Assembly: GCF_000423605.1 (NCBI RefSeq)
Contig: NZ_AUIH01000022.1
Coordinates: forward strand, 21,759-85,758
DNA length: 64,000 bases
Source of the DNA: Saccharospirillum impatiens DSM 12546
Lineage (GTDB): Bacteria; Pseudomonadota; Gammaproteobacteria; Pseudomonadales; Natronospirillaceae
Direction of reading: 5' to 3'
Shown: positions 32,378 to 41,956 of the stretch, in pieces
Layout of the letters: each line of letters begins with the position of its first letter
How positions within the stretch are numbered: position 1 is the stretch's first letter
The notes under the pieces: generated by a model
What the model was told of the DNA's origin: nothing
The model's input: the letters and a program-made list of their open reading frames with translations, nothing else
Database searches by the model: none
Translations under genes and position numbers: made by a program

Positions 32378-34636
32378 ATGCATGACCAATGCCCCAAAAA
32401 TGGGAGCGCAATCATACCAGAGTCTGATCGATTGACAACCACTTCTGAATACCTGCCAAGTATCGCTGACATAGCCGTTCCAGGGCCTTTCAAAGGTCCG
32501 TTAAGTTACCGGATTGAGCCTGGCCAAACACCGGAACCCGGCTGTCGGTGTCTGGTGCCATTACGCTCCCGGCAGGTAGTGGGTGTGGTGACCAGCGTTC
32601 GGCCTGCAAGCACCGATGACGGCGATAACCTGAAAAGCATCCTGCGGGTTCTGGATGCCTCGCCATTGCTCAGTACCGATGTTCAGCAACTGGCTCAATG
32701 GGTCAGCCGCTACTATTTATACGACGTCCACCCGGCCTATATGCTTGCCTTACCGGCCGCTCTACGCAGTGGCGACACAGCGCAACTGAATGACGAACCC
32801 GTGCTGGAACTCACCGTCGCTGGCCGGCATTTGGACTCCGACAAACTAAAAGGTCGCCGCCAGAGAGAAGCGCTGGCCTTGTTGCAAACGCTTGACAAGG
32901 ACAACCAACCAAGCACGCCCGCTTTGCTGCGAGCCAGGGGCATGGAGCGCACGCACTGGAAAGGCCTGATCGACAAGCGCTTGTTAAAACAGCGACCGGC
33001 GCACCTGGTACCCGGGGTTCCAAAAGGTCAACTGCGCCAGGAGGCTCTGGTCTTGAATAAGGACCAGGCAGCAGCTCTGAAAAAATTGCCCGTCACCGAT
33101 TTTGCGGTTCAGTTACTGGAAGGGGTAACAGGAAGCGGTAAAACCGAGGTTTACCTGCAAGCCATGCAACGCACGTTAGCCCGGGGCAAACGCGTATTGG
33201 TGCTGGTACCTGAAATCGGCCTGACCCCACAAACCCTGACTCGGTTCCAGCAACGTTTTCAGGATAGCCTGGTGGCCCTGCACAGCGGTCTGACCGACAA
33301 ACAGCGCACCAATGCCTGGTTGCGGGCACAGGCTGGCGAGGCGAGCATTATTCTGGGCACACGCTCGGCCGTGCTGACGCCGATTCCGGATCTCGGTCTG
33401 ATCGTCGTCGACGAAGAACACGATGCCTCATACAAACAACAGGACACCTTGCGCTACCACGCCCGGGATCTGGCTATCTACCGTGCCCGCCTGCTGAACA
33501 TTCCGGTCATGCTGGGTTCGGCGACGCCGTCGCTGGAATCTCTGCACAACGCGCAGCAGGGCCGCTATCAGCATCAGCAGTTGCAGCAACGTGCCCAGGG
33601 GCAAAAACGGGCGCGGCTGGAAACCATCGACATGCGCAAGCAGAAACAGGAGCACGGTGTTTCGGAGCGCCTGTTGCACAGGGTTCGCCAGCACCTTGAA
33701 GGCGGCAACCAGGTATTGCTGTTTTTGAATCGGCGTGGCTATGCACCTTCCTGGTTCTGCCGCCAGTGCGGCTGGATGTCGGACTGCCCCTTCTGCGACG
33801 CTCGACTGACCTACCACCGGGGTCGCCACCAGATGCTGTGCCATCACTGTGGTCACCAGGAGCAACCGCACCAGCAATGCCCCGACTGCGGCTCAACCGA
33901 CCTGACGCCCCTGGGAGCGGGCACGGAAAGAGCCGAAGAAGCACTGGCGTCCTGGTTTCCGGACACCCCCATCATTCGCTTCGACCGCGACTCGGTCGCC
34001 AACGCGCGCGACCTGGAACAACAGCTCAGTCGCGCCCAGGCCAAAGGCCCTGCCATTCTGGTGGGCACCCAAATGCTGGCCAAAGGCCACCATTTCGAGC
34101 GCGTTACCCTGGTGGGCATCATCGACATGGACGCAGGCCTGTTCAGTGCCGACTTCCGGGCTCGTGAGCGTATGGGGCAACTTCTGGTACAAGTATCCGG
34201 CCGGTCCGGTCGGGGCGATCTGGCCGGCGAAGTCGTGCTGCAAACCTTCCATCCGGACCACCCCTTTTTTACCCCTTTGCTGGAACAGGACTACCCCGCG
34301 TTCGCCACTCAACTATTGGCTGAACGTCAACGCTCAGGGCTGCCCCCCTTTGGCTTCCTCGCCTGTCTGCGCAGCGACAGCGCCTACCCGCAACGAGCCG
34401 AGCAACTTCTGAAGGAAATGGCACAGCGGCTACTGGCTGAACCCGGCATTCGTGTCTTTGGTCCGTTACCAGCGCTGCTCTCACGCCGAGCCGGGAAGCA
34501 CCGTTTCACCCTGCTGGTGCAAAGCCACCAGCGCAGCCGATTGCACTCTGCACTGCAACCGCTGGTCGCTGACTACCCGCGCCAACAACGTCACCTGACC
34601 TGGCATCTGGACATAGACCCGATTGACCTGATGTAA
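32378..34636 (+). CDS. priA: Primosomal protein N' (replication restart helicase)
   Basis: 752 residues from this start. It recognises stalled forks and reloads DnaB. The N-terminal 3'-DNA-binding domain starts around SIADIAVPGPFKGPLSYRI. The helicase carries Walker A GVTGSGKTEVY and DEEHD. Eight zinc cysteines follow (CRQCGWMSDCPFC and later CHHCG, CPDCGS), then GTQMLAKGHHFERVTLVGI. The start is uncertain: ATG 32378 has no good RBS, an upstream in-frame start at 32333 adds 15 residues, and a TTG further in (MTTTSEYLPS) would give a more typical N-terminus. It is divergent from rpmE. Confidence 0.95.
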   Translation: MHDQCPKNGSAIIPESDRLTTTSEYLPSIADIAVPGPFKGPLSYRIEPGQTPEPGCRCLVPLRSRQVVGVVTSVRPASTDDGDNLKSILRVLDASPLLSTDVQQLAQWVSRYYLYDVHPAYMLALPAALRSGDTAQLNDEPVLELTVAGRHLDSDKLKGRRQREALALLQTLDKDNQPSTPALLRARGMERTHWKGLIDKRLLKQRPAHLVPGVPKGQLRQEALVLNKDQAAALKKLPVTDFAVQLLEGVTGSGKTEVYLQAMQRTLARGKRVLVLVPEIGLTPQTLTRFQQRFQDSLVALHSGLTDKQRTNAWLRAQAGEASIILGTRSAVLTPIPDLGLIVVDEEHDASYKQQDTLRYHARDLAIYRARLLNIPVMLGSATPSLESLHNAQQGRYQHQQLQQRAQGQKRARLETIDMRKQKQEHGVSERLLHRVRQHLEGGNQVLLFLNRRGYAPSWFCRQCGWMSDCPFCDARLTYHRGRHQMLCHHCGHQEQPHQQCPDCGSTDLTPLGAGTERAEEALASWFPDTPIIRFDRDSVANARDLEQQLSRAQAKGPAILVGTQMLAKGHHFERVTLVGIIDMDAGLFSADFRARERMGQLLVQVSGRSGRGDLAGEVVLQTFHPDHPFFTPLLEQDYPAFATQLLAERQRSGLPPFGFLACLRSDSAYPQRAEQLLKEMAQRLLAEPGIRVFGPLPALLSRRAGKHRFTLLVQSHQRSRLHSALQPLVADYPRQQRHLTWHLDIDPIDLM

Positions 34637-34964
34637 CTCAATTTTTTTGAATTCACTGAGAAGACAAGCAGCGGCTGCCGGGTGAGCTCCTGAGGGGTAG
34701 TCCGCAGCAGGGATGCTGCGGCCTAGGCTCCAGGGACGGATTTACGCCGACCCCTCAGGAGCTCGCCCGGTGGCCGTTGCGGACCAATGCCACTCAGCCA
34801 ACCCAAACGAGTTGTCTGCCCGGCGACTCATGGTGACAACACCAGCAGCGGTGGAGTCCGGCCGGGGTTTCATGGATAATGCCCAACATTCAAATCGCCT
34901 CCACCGCCCAGCCGGGTGAGCGCCCTCAGTTCCGCCTACGTTATAAACGGGAGTTTCGTACACA
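34637..34964. other. Intergenic region between priA and argS
   Basis: 328 bp with no supportable gene. It holds palindromic repeat copy A (34678-34770). Further in, GCGGTGGAG (34848-34856) is inverted at 34899-34907, and an imperfect second version of the copy-A left arm lies near 34912-34930, so a degenerate second element may be present. The argS leader is at the 3' end. Confidence 0.55.
34678..34770 (+). repeat. Palindromic intergenic repeat, copy A
   Basis: The cleanest copy. Outer arms 34678-34698 and 34750-34770 pair over 21 bp with one difference, a T-G wobble. The inner hairpin 34702-34721 is CCGCAGCA/TGCTGCGG with a GGGA loop. The core CCAGGGACGGATTTACGCCG is at 34730-34749. It lies 42 bp past the priA stop. 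Confidence 0.85.
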
Positions 34965-36650
34965 ATGAAAGATCAGGTTGCCGAGTTACTGAACCAGGCT
35001 GTTAGCCAGTTGAAGTCCAGCGGCGTTATTCCCGAGCAACACCCGGTGCGCATCATGGTCGACAATACCCGTGACAAATCCCACGGTGACCTGGCCAGCA
35101 ACGTTGCCCTGACTCTGGCCAAACCCTGCGGCCAACCACCCCGTACCATGGCCGAACAGATCATTGCCGCGATTCCGGAAAATACCCTGATCGACAAGGT
35201 CGAGATTGCCGGGCCAGGCTTTATCAATGTGTTTCTTGCGGGTGCTTCCAGCGCTGAAATCGTTTCCGACATTCTCAGTCAGGGTACCGTCTTTGGTCGC
35301 AACGCCAGCGGCCAGGGAGAAAAGGTTCAGGTCGAGTTTGTGTCTGCAAACCCCACCGGTCCGCTGCACGTCGGTCACGGTCGTGGTGCGGCAGTTGGTG
35401 ATTCGCTGTGCCGCTTGCTGGCCGCCAATGGCTGGGAGGTTACCCGGGAATTCTATTACAACGACGCCGGCGCACAGATCAAAAACCTTACCCTGTCAGT
35501 CCAGGCCCGCGCCAAAGGCCTCGGGCCGGACGACAGTACCTGGCCGGCCGACGGTTACCGGGGCAACTACATCACCGACGTCGCCAACAGCTACATGGAC
35601 GGCGACACCATTGATGCCGACGACCGGCACGTCACTGGCGCGGCCGATGCAGACAATCTCGACGCGATTCAGCAGTTTGCCGTCGCCTATCTGCGCCGCG
35701 AGCAGGACCTGGACCTGAAAGCCTTTGGCGTGCAGTTCGATGTCTTCTTTCTGGAATCTTCGCTATACAACGATGGCAAGGTTGAAGCAACGGTTCAGCG
35801 CCTGATAAAACAAGGTTTCACCTACGAATCGGACGACGCGCTCTGGTTAAAAACCACCGAATTCGGAGACGACAAAGACCGCGTCATGCGCAAGCGGGAC
35901 GGCGGCTACACCTACTTTCTGCCAGACGTTGCCTACCACAAAGACAAGTTCGACCGTGGCTTCAAGCGTGTGATCAACGAACAGGGTGCCGACCACCACA
36001 GTACCGTTACCCGGGTGCGAGCGGGCTTGCAAGCCCTGCAATTGGGCATCCCGGAAGGCTACCCGGACTATGTATTACACCAGATGGTCATGGTCACCAA
36101 AGGCGGCGAAGAAGTTAAAATCTCAAAACGGGCGGGCGACTATGTCACGCTGCGCGACCTGATTGACGAAGTCGGCAGCGACGCGACCCGGTATTTTCTG
36201 GTCTCCCGCCGGGCCGATTCGCAACTGACCTTCGACATCGACCTGGCCCGCAGCCAGAGCAACGACAATCCGGTCTATTACATTCAATACGCCCACGCAC
36301 GGGTTCAGGCATTACTGCGCAAGCTCGAACAGGACGGTCACAGCTACAACCAGCAACAGGGCATCGACGCCCTGGGACAGCTGGAGCTGGACGATGAGCG
36401 CGCCCTGATGACTCAGCTGCGGCGCTATCCGGAAGCCGTCGCCCACGCTGGCCAGTCACTGGAACCCGCGGGCATTGCCACCTACCTGAAAGACCTGGCC
36501 AGTCAGTTCCACGCCTACTACAACAACAACCGTATGCTGGTCGACGACGCTGAGCTGCGCAATGGCCGGGTTGCACTTGCCGTCGCAGTCGGTCAGGTAC
36601 TGGCCAATGGCCTGGATCTGCTCGGCGTCAGTGCACCGGAGAGCATGTAA
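34965..36650 (+). CDS. argS: Arginyl-tRNA synthetase
   Basis: 561 residues, a class I synthetase. The N-terminal Add-1 domain is followed by FVSANPTGPLHVGHGRGA, with HVGH at 135-138 as the HIGH box. The KMSK equivalent is VKISKRAGDYVTL. The C-terminal DALR anticodon-binding domain ends the protein. A GGGAG lies about 12 nt upstream of the ATG, farther than usual, so the RBS is weak. It is followed 2 nt later by the SPOR-domain gene. Confidence 0.97.
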   Translation: MKDQVAELLNQAVSQLKSSGVIPEQHPVRIMVDNTRDKSHGDLASNVALTLAKPCGQPPRTMAEQIIAAIPENTLIDKVEIAGPGFINVFLAGASSAEIVSDILSQGTVFGRNASGQGEKVQVEFVSANPTGPLHVGHGRGAAVGDSLCRLLAANGWEVTREFYYNDAGAQIKNLTLSVQARAKGLGPDDSTWPADGYRGNYITDVANSYMDGDTIDADDRHVTGAADADNLDAIQQFAVAYLRREQDLDLKAFGVQFDVFFLESSLYNDGKVEATVQRLIKQGFTYESDDALWLKTTEFGDDKDRVMRKRDGGYTYFLPDVAYHKDKFDRGFKRVINEQGADHHSTVTRVRAGLQALQLGIPEGYPDYVLHQMVMVTKGGEEVKISKRAGDYVTLRDLIDEVGSDATRYFLVSRRADSQLTFDIDLARSQSNDNPVYYIQYAHARVQALLRKLEQDGHSYNQQQGIDALGQLELDDERALMTQLRRYPEAVAHAGQSLEPAGIATYLKDLASQFHAYYNNNRMLVDDAELRNGRVALAVAVGQVLANGLDLLGVSAPESM

Positions 36651-36652
36651 CT

Positions 36653-37294
36653 ATGGCGCGCGATTTCGCCAATAAGCCACCGCCGCCACCGCCGGAACGC
36701 AGCCGCATACCGCGTTGGGTCTGGGTATTCACTACCCTGGCGTCCGTGGCCTTTGTCGGTTTCCTGACCTACCTTAGCCAGATCCCGGCTGATGGCCAGG
36801 GGGCCCAGGCCTTGCGCGACCGTGTTCAGCAAATACAGATTCCATCGCGTTCAGCGACTCCGGAAGACCCGGAACCAGCCCCGGAGGCAGAAGCAGAAGC
36901 ATCGGCAACCCCATCACTGGAGCAGGCGTTCGAGTTCTACCGGTTGCTGCGTGACGACGAAGTCCCCATTCAACTGCCCAGGCCACAAACAGATACCCCA
37001 GCCAGCAGCACCGATGCGCCCTCAGGCACTCAAGCGCCAGCCACGCCGACCGCCAGCGAACGCTGGATCATTCAGGTCGCGTCATTTTCCAGGGTCGCCG
37101 ATGCAGACCGGTTGCGGGCCGAGCTAATCATTAATGGCCTGACCGAAGCGCACCTGACCACGGTCGACCTCGGTGACCGGGGAATCTATCATCGCGTCAT
37201 GGTCGGCCCCTTTGACAATCGCTCGCGTCTCAACCGGGCTCAGGATGTACTGGTGGAGCTTGATCATCAGGTGATGGTACGAAACGTCAATTGA
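36653..37294 (+). CDS. SPOR-domain (FtsN-like) membrane protein
   Basis: 213 residues. A proline-rich cytoplasmic start (NKPPPPPPERSR) precedes one transmembrane helix (about 22-41) and an acidic Pro/Ala/Thr-rich periplasmic linker. A C-terminal SPOR domain (about 135-210) has the typical RWIIQVASFSRVADADRLRAEL opening (read in two parts) and YHRVMVGPFDNRSRLN. By position (argS to hslV) it corresponds to the FtsN-like gene of Pseudomonas. It is likely recruited to the septum by denuded glycan. It begins 2 nt after argS, so it is in the same operon. Confidence 0.88.
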   Translation: MARDFANKPPPPPPERSRIPRWVWVFTTLASVAFVGFLTYLSQIPADGQGAQALRDRVQQIQIPSRSATPEDPEPAPEAEAEASATPSLEQAFEFYRLLRDDEVPIQLPRPQTDTPASSTDAPSGTQAPATPTASERWIIQVASFSRVADADRLRAELIINGLTEAHLTTVDLGDRGIYHRVMVGPFDNRSRLNRAQDVLVELDHQVMVRNVN

Positions 37295-37389
37295 GATAAG
37301 CCACTTGAAGCCGCGACCCTGGATTCACTTCGGGGTCCTCAAACCCAAAGCTCACCGGTAATCTGACCGCCTTTACGCCCCGCCAACAC

Positions 37390-37416
37390 TTTGAAATCCA
37401 ACACCTGCCCCCACAT
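37390..37416 (+). promoter_or_regulatory. Putative heat-shock (sigma-32) promoter of hslVU
   Basis: TTTGAAA at 37390-37396 (6 of 7 to CTTGAAA), a 12-bp spacer and CCCCACAT at 37409-37416 (7 of 8 to CCCCATNT). The implied start site is about 20 nt ahead of the hslV ATG at 37445. hslVU is a classic heat-shock operon, which supports the call. The element lies inside the false N-terminal extension of the hslV frame. Confidence 0.55.
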
Positions 37417-37444
37417 ACCCGACAAAGCCTCAATGGATGTAGAG

Positions 37445-37963
37445 ATGACGACGATTGTTTCCGTGCGTCGCGACAACGCCGTAGTAATCGGTGGCGACGG
37501 CCAGGTTTCCCTGGGCAATACCGTAATGAAAGGCAACGCGCGCAAAGTACGCCGCTTGTATCACGACAAAGTCATCGCTGGTTTCGCCGGCGGGACGGCC
37601 GATGCTTTCACCCTCTTTGAAAAGTTCGAAGGCCACCTGCAACAACACAGCGGTCACCTCACCCGTTCCGCCGTTGAGCTGGCCAAAGAGTGGCGCAGCG
37701 ACCGGGCGCTGCGCCGACTGGAGGCCATGTTAGTGGTCGCGGATACGGAAACCACCCTGGTGATTTCCGGTACCGGTGATGTGGTGGAACCCGAGCACGG
37801 CATCGTAGCCATTGGCTCAGGTGGCAACTATGCGCTCGCCGCGGCGAGAGCGTTGCACGAAAACACCGAACTGGACGCTGACGCCATCGCGCGGCGAGCA
37901 CTGGATATCGCAGCCGATATTTGCGTATTCACCAATCACAACGCCGTCTTTGAAGCGCTGTAA
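37445..37963 (+). CDS. hslV: ATP-dependent protease peptidase subunit HslV
   Basis: 172 residues. It forms the double-hexameric proteolytic chamber. After Met removal Thr2 in [20 protein letters not shown] becomes the catalytic N-terminal threonine, and this fixes the start at 37445. [14 protein letters not shown] is also conserved. The longer frame from 37391 would bury the nucleophile and is rejected. It is 11 nt ahead of hslU. Confidence 0.97.
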   Translation: MTTIVSVRRDNAVVIGGDGQVSLGNTVMKGNARKVRRLYHDKVIAGFAGGTADAFTLFEKFEGHLQQHSGHLTRSAVELAKEWRSDRALRRLEAMLVVADTETTLVISGTGDVVEPEHGIVAIGSGGNYALAAARALHENTELDADAIARRALDIAADICVFTNHNAVFEAL

Positions 37964-37974
37964 CGAGGTACCTG

Positions 37975-39315
37975 ATGTCAACCATGACCCCGCGCGAAAT
38001 CGTTCACGAACTGGACAAATACATCATTGGCCAGGATCAGGCCAAACGCTCCGTGGCCATCGCTCTGCGCAATCGCTGGCGTCGCATGCAACTCGATGAG
38101 CGCATGCGCGAAGAGATTTCCCCCAAGAACATTTTAATGATCGGCCCTACCGGCGTCGGTAAAACCGAAATCGCCCGGCGTCTGGCCAAGCTGGCCAATG
38201 CGCCCTTCATCAAGGTCGAAGCCACCAAGTTTACCGAAGTCGGTTACGTTGGCCGCGATGTGGAGAGCATTGTCCGGGACCTGGCCGAGACCGGGATCAA
38301 AATGTTCCGTGAACAGGCAATGCTCAGCGCCCGGCCGCGAGCCGAAGATGCCGCTGAAGACCGGATTCTCGACATACTGCTACCCCCGGCCCGGGGTGGC
38401 TACAACGAAAACGAAGAAGCAGAACCTTCCAAAACCGATTCCAGCACACGCCAGGTCTTTCGTAAGAAGATCCGTCAGGGCGAACTGGACGACAAAGAAA
38501 TTGAGCTGGAGGTTGCTGAGCAGGCAGGCGGCGTTGAGATTATGGCCCCTCCGGGAATGGAGGAAATGACCAGCCAACTGCAGAACATGTTCTCCAACAT
38601 GGGAAAACAGCGCACTAAAAAGCGAAAAATGAAGCTTAAAGACGCCATGCGCGTGCTGACCGATGAAGAAGCAGCAAAACTGGTCAACGAAGATGAATTG
38701 CGTCAACAAGCCGTGCAGGCCGTTGAGCAGAACGGCATTGTTTTTCTGGATGAAATCGACAAGATCGCCAAAACCGAAAACCGGGGTGGTGGCGATGTCA
38801 GCCGTGAAGGGGTACAGCGCGATCTACTGCCATTGATCGAGGGCAGCACGGTGACCACCAAATACGGCATGATCCGCACAGACCATATTTTGTTCATCGG
38901 CAGCGGTGCCTTTCACTTCGCCAAACCCAGCGACCTGATTCCGGAACTTCAGGGCCGCCTGCCCATCCGCGTAGAGCTGAATGCCCTGACACCGGATGAT
39001 TTCAAACGCATCCTGACCGAGCCAGACTATTGCATCACCGAGCAATACAAGGAACTGATGCAGGCCGAGGGCCTCAACATCAACTTCACGGATGATGCCA
39101 TAGAAGCGCTGGCCAACACGGCGTTTCAGGTGAACGAAAACACCGAGAACATCGGTGCCCGTCGCCTGCACACCATCATGGAACGATTGTTCGAGGATTT
39201 ATCCTACCGGGCCAGCGAAATGGGTGGCGAAAAGGTCACCATCGATGCGGCCTATGTCGACAAATACCTCGGCGAACTGTCCAAGAACGAAGATCTGAGC
39301 CGCTTCATCCTCTGA
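37975..39315 (+). CDS. hslU: ATP-dependent protease ATPase subunit HslU
   Basis: 446 residues. It is an AAA+ unfoldase feeding substrates to HslV. It starts [21 protein letters not shown] (from MSTMTP), with Walker [12 protein letters not shown], the GYVGRD pore loop, an I-domain insertion (about 110-240), Walker [11 protein letters not shown] and a C-terminus ending LSRFIL that activates HslV. GAGG lies ahead of the ATG. It is operonic with hslV. Confidence 0.98.
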   Translation: MSTMTPREIVHELDKYIIGQDQAKRSVAIALRNRWRRMQLDERMREEISPKNILMIGPTGVGKTEIARRLAKLANAPFIKVEATKFTEVGYVGRDVESIVRDLAETGIKMFREQAMLSARPRAEDAAEDRILDILLPPARGGYNENEEAEPSKTDSSTRQVFRKKIRQGELDDKEIELEVAEQAGGVEIMAPPGMEEMTSQLQNMFSNMGKQRTKKRKMKLKDAMRVLTDEEAAKLVNEDELRQQAVQAVEQNGIVFLDEIDKIAKTENRGGGDVSREGVQRDLLPLIEGSTVTTKYGMIRTDHILFIGSGAFHFAKPSDLIPELQGRLPIRVELNALTPDDFKRILTEPDYCITEQYKELMQAEGLNINFTDDAIEALANTAFQVNENTENIGARRLHTIMERLFEDLSYRASEMGGEKVTIDAAYVDKYLGELSKNEDLSRFIL

Positions 39316-39321
39316 TCAGAC

Positions 39322-39344
39322 GGGCGGCGGCTTGCCCGCCGCCC
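39322..39344. terminator. GC-rich hairpin between hslU and the DUF971 gene
   Basis: GGGCGGCGG pairs with CCGCCGCCC (9 bp, 5-nt loop) right after the hslU stop. There is no T-run, and the RBS of the next gene follows 2 nt later, so it is more likely an mRNA-processing or attenuating hairpin. Confidence 0.45.
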
Positions 39345-39357
39345 CGGAGACCCTGCC

Positions 39358-39738
39358 ATGAGCTCGGCACCAAAACGCATCACCTACCACAAAGAAGCCT
39401 CCCAACTTGAGCTCGCCTGGGCCGACGGAACCGAACACCGGCTCAGCGCCGAATTCCTGCGAGTACATTCTCCCTCGGCCGAAGTGCGCGGCCATGGCAT
39501 TGGCCAGGACGTCCTGCAGGTCGGCAAACGCTACGTCAGCATCACCGGCATCGAACCAACCGGTCGCTACGCGATCAAGATCACCTTCGACGACGGCCAC
39601 GACTCGGGCCTCTACGACTGGACCTACCTGCGCAAACTGGGCGATGAACAAGCTAACTACTGGCAAACCTACCTCGACAAACTGACCAAAGCCGGTTCCA
39701 GCCGGGAGCCCCAGTTCATTCAGGCCAAGCAGTTGTAA
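39358..39738 (+). CDS. DUF971 (GBBH-like N-terminal) domain protein
   Basis: 126 residues comprising one DUF971 domain, the beta-rich module also found at the N-terminus of gamma-butyrobetaine hydroxylase. Typical stretches are YHKEASQLELAWADGTEHRLSAEFLR (in parts), VGKRYVSITGIEPTGRYAIKI and DGHDSGLYDWTYL. GGAG lies 8 nt upstream. It follows hslU, its usual neighbour in gammaproteobacteria. Its function is unknown; a role with Fe-S proteins has been suggested for relatives. Confidence 0.85.
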   Translation: MSSAPKRITYHKEASQLELAWADGTEHRLSAEFLRVHSPSAEVRGHGIGQDVLQVGKRYVSITGIEPTGRYAIKITFDDGHDSGLYDWTYLRKLGDEQANYWQTYLDKLTKAGSSREPQFIQAKQL

Positions 39739-39794
39739 TAAAGTCTGTGGTTGAACGTTGAGTTGGACTGGGAGCCGAGAGCTCGTGCCAGCCA

Positions 39795-39901
39795 CCGGGT
39801 AAGCCTGTACGGGTGGTGCGACACTCGCTCGGCGTAAATCCCTCCCTGGAGCCTAGACCACAGCATCCATGCTGTGGTCTACCCCGGATAGACTTACCCG
39901 G
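39795..39901 (-). repeat. Palindromic intergenic repeat, copy C
   Basis: Outer ends pair over about 20 bp (CCGGGTAAG edges) with three differences. The inner hairpin has a 12-bp stem (39854-39881). The core is CCAGGGAGGGATTTACGCCG on the minus strand (39830-39849). It has about 15 bp extra between the core and the outer arm compared with copy A. Confidence 0.8.
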
Positions 39902-40081
39902 GGACCGTCACTTAGTATCATGGTTACGATTAGCCTCCCAAGATAGTGTTCTGAGTGACTCAAGGTTCGGAGTTCGCACCCAAAAGAGTGTCGGGTACTG
40001 GGTCTATCTATGCGGGGAAGTCCGCTGCCATTCGTTCGTGCCTGGCACCGGGTACTAAGTTTTGCGCAACCGCCCAAGTAA

Positions 40082-40370
40082 GTGCTCTGAGTTAGAAATT
40101 CGTGTTAATTCGACCAGAGATGATCAAAGGGCTGCCGGGTGCGTCTACTGGCGGCCGTTAGACCGCATGGACTAAAACGCCGGGAGCGTTTTAGCATGAG
40201 CGCAGCGAGCCCGCAGGGTGAATCCCACGGATGGGATTCATATCCTGTCTCCGAGCCCCCAGGGATGGGTTTACGGCGTGCCGTCAGTAGACGTACCCGG
40301 TGGCCCTCCCGGCACATCAGTACAGGCTGACTCCTTATCGATTAGCCACCGAATTTCTAACTCAGAACAC
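40082..40370. repeat. 21-bp inverted repeat enclosing copy D
   Basis: The 21-mer at 40082-40102 is repeated inverted at 40350-40370 with 20 of 21 identities (GTG[C/T]TCTGAGTTAGAAATTCG). A partial third version (GTGTTCTGAG) is at 39946-39955. Together they define a 289-bp unit. Confidence 0.75.
40135..40300 (+). repeat. Palindromic intergenic repeat, copy D (long form)
   Basis: Arms 40135-40154 and 40281-40300 pair along all 20 positions, with two G-T wobbles. Two inner hairpins (AAAACGC/GCGTTTT and TGAATCCCA/TGGGATTCA) replace the single one of other copies. The core CCAGGGATGGGTTTACGGCG is at 40259-40278. Confidence 0.82.
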
Positions 40371-40456
40371 GACACCACCGCCTCATCGCATTCGTCATCC
40401 AGCCGCCAATGCATTAGCATTCGGTCTTTCCTTTTTGAGCAGGCAATCCGGATCCG

Positions 40457-41920
40457 ATGAAATACCGAGACCTTCGAGACTTTCTCGCCGGGCTGGAAGC
40501 ACGCGGTGAATTGCGACGCGTGACTCAGCCGGTCAGTCCCCATCTTGAAATGACCGATCTGTGTGATCGGGTGTTGCGGCAAAAGGGCCCCGCCCTCTTG
40601 TTTGAAAACCCAACGGGTTACTCCACACCTGTGCTAGGCAATCTGTTTGGTACACCCGAGCGGGTGGCCATGGGGATGGGTGCAGAGTCGCTGGCTGACT
40701 TGCGAGAGATTGGCAAGGTGCTGGCCTACCTGAAAGAGCCGGACCCGCCCAAAGGGCTTAAAGACGCCTGGGACAAACTGCCCCTGGTCCGAAAAGTACT
40801 GTCGATGGCGCCGAAAACCGTAAAAAAAGCCGTTTGTCAGGAAGTCGTGCTGGAAGGGCCCGATGTCGACCTGTCGCAATGGCCTATCTGGACCTGTTGG
40901 CCGGAGGATGCCGCGCCACTGGTAACCTGGCCATTGGTGATTACCCAGGGCCCCAAGGGCGGCCGAACCAATCTTGGCATTTATCGGCAGCAGGTCATCG
41001 GCAAGAACAAGCTGATCATGCGCTGGCTGTCGCATCGTGGCGGTGCACTCGATTTTCAGGCCTGGAAGAAAGAGCGGCCAGGCGAGCCGTTTCCCATTGC
41101 CGTGGCGCTGGGTGCTGATCCGGCGACCATTTTAGGCGCTGTGACGCCAGTGCCAGACTCCCTGTCGGAGTACGCTTTTGCCGGCTTACTGCGCGACAGC
41201 CGAACCGAGTTGGTCAAATGCAAGACCCATGACCTGATGGTGCCCGCCAGTGCGGAAATTATTCTCGAAGGGTACCTGTACCCCGATGATATGGCAGATG
41301 AAGGCCCCTACGGAGACCACACCGGTTACTACAACGAAGTCGAACGCTTTCCAGTGTTTACGGTTGAGCGACTGACGCATCGCACGGATCCCATTTATCA
41401 CAGCACCTTTACCGGCCGCCCACCGGATGAACCAGCCGTACTCGGTGTGGCGCTGAACGAGGTCTTTGTACCGATTCTGCAGAAACAGTTTCCGGAAATA
41501 GTCGATTTTTATCTGCCACCCGAAGGCTGTTCTTACCGCATGGCCGTCATCAGCATGAAAAAGCAGTATCCCGGTCATGCCAAGCGGGTGATGATGGGCG
41601 CCTGGTCCTTCCTGCGTCAATTCATGTACACCAAATACGTTATTGTCGTCGATGACGATGTGAATGCTCGCGACTGGAACGACGTTATCTGGGCCATCAC
41701 CACCCGCATGGACCCGAGCCGGGATACGGTGATGATCAACAATACTCCGATCGATTACCTGGATTTCGCGAGTCCGGTGGCGGGTCTTGGCTCTAAAATG
41801 GGAATGGATGCGACCAACAAATGGCCCGGTGAGACCGACCGTGAATGGGGGCGAGCCATCGTCAAGGACCCTCAGGTGTCCGCCCGGGTTGACACTCTGA
41901 TGCAGGAACTGGGCTTTTAG
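40457..41920 (+). CDS. ubiD: 4-hydroxy-3-polyprenylbenzoate decarboxylase
   Basis: 487 residues. It uses prenylated FMN to decarboxylate the ubiquinone precursor. N-terminal [22 protein letters not shown] is UbiD-type (here split: [18 protein letters not shown]). [17 protein letters not shown] and the [13 protein letters not shown] stretch contain the conserved cofactor and catalytic residues. The prenyl-FMN-making partner ubiX is not nearby. The flavin-reductase-like gene two positions downstream recalls the ubiD-fre pair of enterobacteria. Confidence 0.96.
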   Translation: MKYRDLRDFLAGLEARGELRRVTQPVSPHLEMTDLCDRVLRQKGPALLFENPTGYSTPVLGNLFGTPERVAMGMGAESLADLREIGKVLAYLKEPDPPKGLKDAWDKLPLVRKVLSMAPKTVKKAVCQEVVLEGPDVDLSQWPIWTCWPEDAAPLVTWPLVITQGPKGGRTNLGIYRQQVIGKNKLIMRWLSHRGGALDFQAWKKERPGEPFPIAVALGADPATILGAVTPVPDSLSEYAFAGLLRDSRTELVKCKTHDLMVPASAEIILEGYLYPDDMADEGPYGDHTGYYNEVERFPVFTVERLTHRTDPIYHSTFTGRPPDEPAVLGVALNEVFVPILQKQFPEIVDFYLPPEGCSYRMAVISMKKQYPGHAKRVMMGAWSFLRQFMYTKYVIVVDDDVNARDWNDVIWAITTRMDPSRDTVMINNTPIDYLDFASPVAGLGSKMGMDATNKWPGETDREWGRAIVKDPQVSARVDTLMQELGF

Positions 41921-41956
41921 TGCCAGTTATTGAACACAGCATTGCTCAGGGACCCC

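Larger units (their letters stand above)
39739..40456. other. Repeat-rich intergenic region before ubiD
   Basis: 718 bp, the largest gene-free stretch. It holds repeat copies C (39795-39901) and D (40135-40300), a degenerate fragment around 39991-40030, and a 21-bp inverted repeat (40082-40102 and 40350-40370) that brackets copy D. Open frames here run through the palindromes and show no protein features. Any ubiD promoter would be in the last 80 bp, but I see no clear boxes. Confidence 0.7.

Noticed and set aside
34713..34919. Small open frames in the repeat regions (also 6491-6880 and 39813-40058)
   Set aside because: They share residues only because they read through the palindromic repeats; there is no RBS, no consistent frame, and orientation varies.
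37304..37326. First CTTGAA upstream of hslV as a sigma-32 -35 box
   Set aside because: The nearest C-rich -10 candidate is only 7 bp away, too close; the box pair at 37390-37416 fits much better.
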